A stretch of 6,534 nucleotides of DNA from an uncultured Clostridia bacterium (GTDB lineage: Bacteria; Bacillota; Clostridia; Oscillospirales; CAG-272): NCBI GenBank assembly GCA_937884385.1, contig CALGCW010000205.1, forward strand, positions 1-6,534, read 5' to 3'. Below the pieces are notes generated by a model. The model saw only the letters and a program-made list of their open reading frames with translations. It was not told the DNA's origin and made no database searches. Positions 6,197-6,534 of the stretch are shown piece after piece. Both the position numbers and the translations under genes were made by a program. Within the stretch, counting starts at the first letter, position 1, and every line of letters begins with the position of its first letter.

Positions 6197-6225
6197 GCTA
6201 TAAATTTATTCTTTCTCTCTGATAA
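6197..6225 (-). promoter_or_regulatory. Weak candidate promoter for the S-component gene
   Basis: On the minus strand, TTATCA (6225-6220) and TATAGC (6202-6197) are separated by 17 bases, each matching four of six consensus positions. It would give a leader of about 30 bases before AAGGAG. A small hairpin (CTCTG, loop, CAGAG; 6217-6230) overlaps it. The 92-base gap after coaX leaves room for a promoter, but read-through from coaX is equally possible. Confidence 0.25.
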
Positions 6226-6250
6226 CAGAGGGCTTAACGAATGATATTAT

Positions 6251-6534
6251 TTAGTTTTTGTTTTTGCGGTAGATGATGTTCAAGCCCTTTAGAACAAGGG
6301 TCTTATCGAGGGTCATTTTGTGCTCGCAATGGGGTGCGATCGCGTCTGCGTATCCGCCCGTCACGATCACGGGAAGCTCCTCACCGACCTCTCGGTTGAT
6401 GCGGTCTATCATTCCATCGATCATACTTGCATTGCCAAACACGATGCCGCTTTTCATACAGTCGACGGTATTTTTGCCTATTACCGTTGCGGGCGCTTCA
6501 AGGCTGACCTTGGGGAGCTGCGCCGTGCCCTCGG
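6251..6534 (-). CDS. coaX: Type III pantothenate kinase, C-terminal part (5' end outside window)
   Basis: The frame stays open to the right edge, giving 93 readable residues of a protein normally about 250-260 long, so roughly the last third is seen. The enzyme phosphorylates pantothenate with ATP, the first step to coenzyme A, and type III forms are not feedback-inhibited by CoA. The visible part starts EGTAQLPKVSL and carries PATVIGKNTVDCMKSGIVFG, the conserved 'IGKNT..xMxSG' block, then MIDGMIDRI, the glycine motif VIVTGGYAD and the closing DKTLVLKGLNIIYRKN. These match CoaX of the ASKHA kinase fold; the phosphate-binding N-terminal motif is outside the window. A methionine at 6457 lies inside the conserved block and is not the start. 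The gene stops 92 bases before the S-component start on the same strand. Confidence 0.95.
   Translation of the reverse strand, partial: EGTAQLPKVSLEAPATVIGKNTVDCMKSGIVFGNASMIDGMIDRINREVGEELPVIVTGGYADAIAPHCEHKMTLDKTLVLKGLNIIYRKNKN

Noticed and set aside
5439..6222. Plus-strand open frames opposite the S-component gene
   Set aside because: They are antisense to a clear membrane protein with a good ribosome site and family motifs, and their own sequences look random (rich in Arg, Ser and His without pattern).
6159..6250. Riboswitch ahead of the vitamin transporter gene
   Set aside because: The gap is 92 bases and A/T-rich, with only one 5-bp stem and no recognisable conserved riboswitch core.
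1..6534. A new defence, toxin or biosynthetic system spanning several genes
   Set aside because: Each gene falls into a known family. Only the serpin-MBL pair and the repeat element lack a clear role, and co-location alone does not make a system.

Overview
The window looks like the chromosome of a low-GC Gram-positive bacterium, most likely an uncultured gut-type member of the Clostridia. The evidence is the combination of an HPr kinase/phosphorylase, a TepA-type ClpP-like protease, an ECF-transporter S component beside a type III pantothenate kinase, strong AGGAGG-type ribosome binding sites and a TATAAT promoter. The genus cannot be fixed from this sequence alone.

Layout: bases 1-150 are the end of an interspersed, hairpin-rich repeat. 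A plus-strand block follows: tepA-like protease (177-815), then a clear promoter (842-870) driving hprK (941-1882), a class I SAM-dependent methyltransferase (1885-2676), a serpin-family lipoprotein (2715-4028) and a membrane-anchored ComEC-type metallo-beta-lactamase-fold protein (4044-5039). The gaps from hprK onward are 2, 38 and 15 bases, so these four genes probably form one transcription unit. Bases 5040-5570 carry no gene. They hold a near-symmetric palindromic element of about 345 bp (5068-5412), related to the repeat at the left edge, and a perfect 32-bp palindrome that probably acts as a bidirectional terminator. The minus strand then carries an ECF S component (5571-6158) and, upstream of it, the C-terminal third or so of coaX (6251-6534, cut by the window edge).

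How the genes relate: HprK is the sensor enzyme of Firmicute carbon catabolite control. Its downstream neighbours (methyltransferase, serpin, MBL protein) have no obvious link to it. The serpin and the MBL protein both carry N-terminal export or anchoring signals and are probably a cell-surface pair. The minus-strand pair makes a coherent vitamin module: the S component probably imports pantothenate and CoaX phosphorylates it as the first step to coenzyme A.

No clearly new multi-gene system is visible. The two most unusual items are the symmetric multi-hairpin repeat, present in two mosaic copies that flank the plus-strand gene block, and the serpin, whose reactive-loop hinge departs strongly from the inhibitory consensus.
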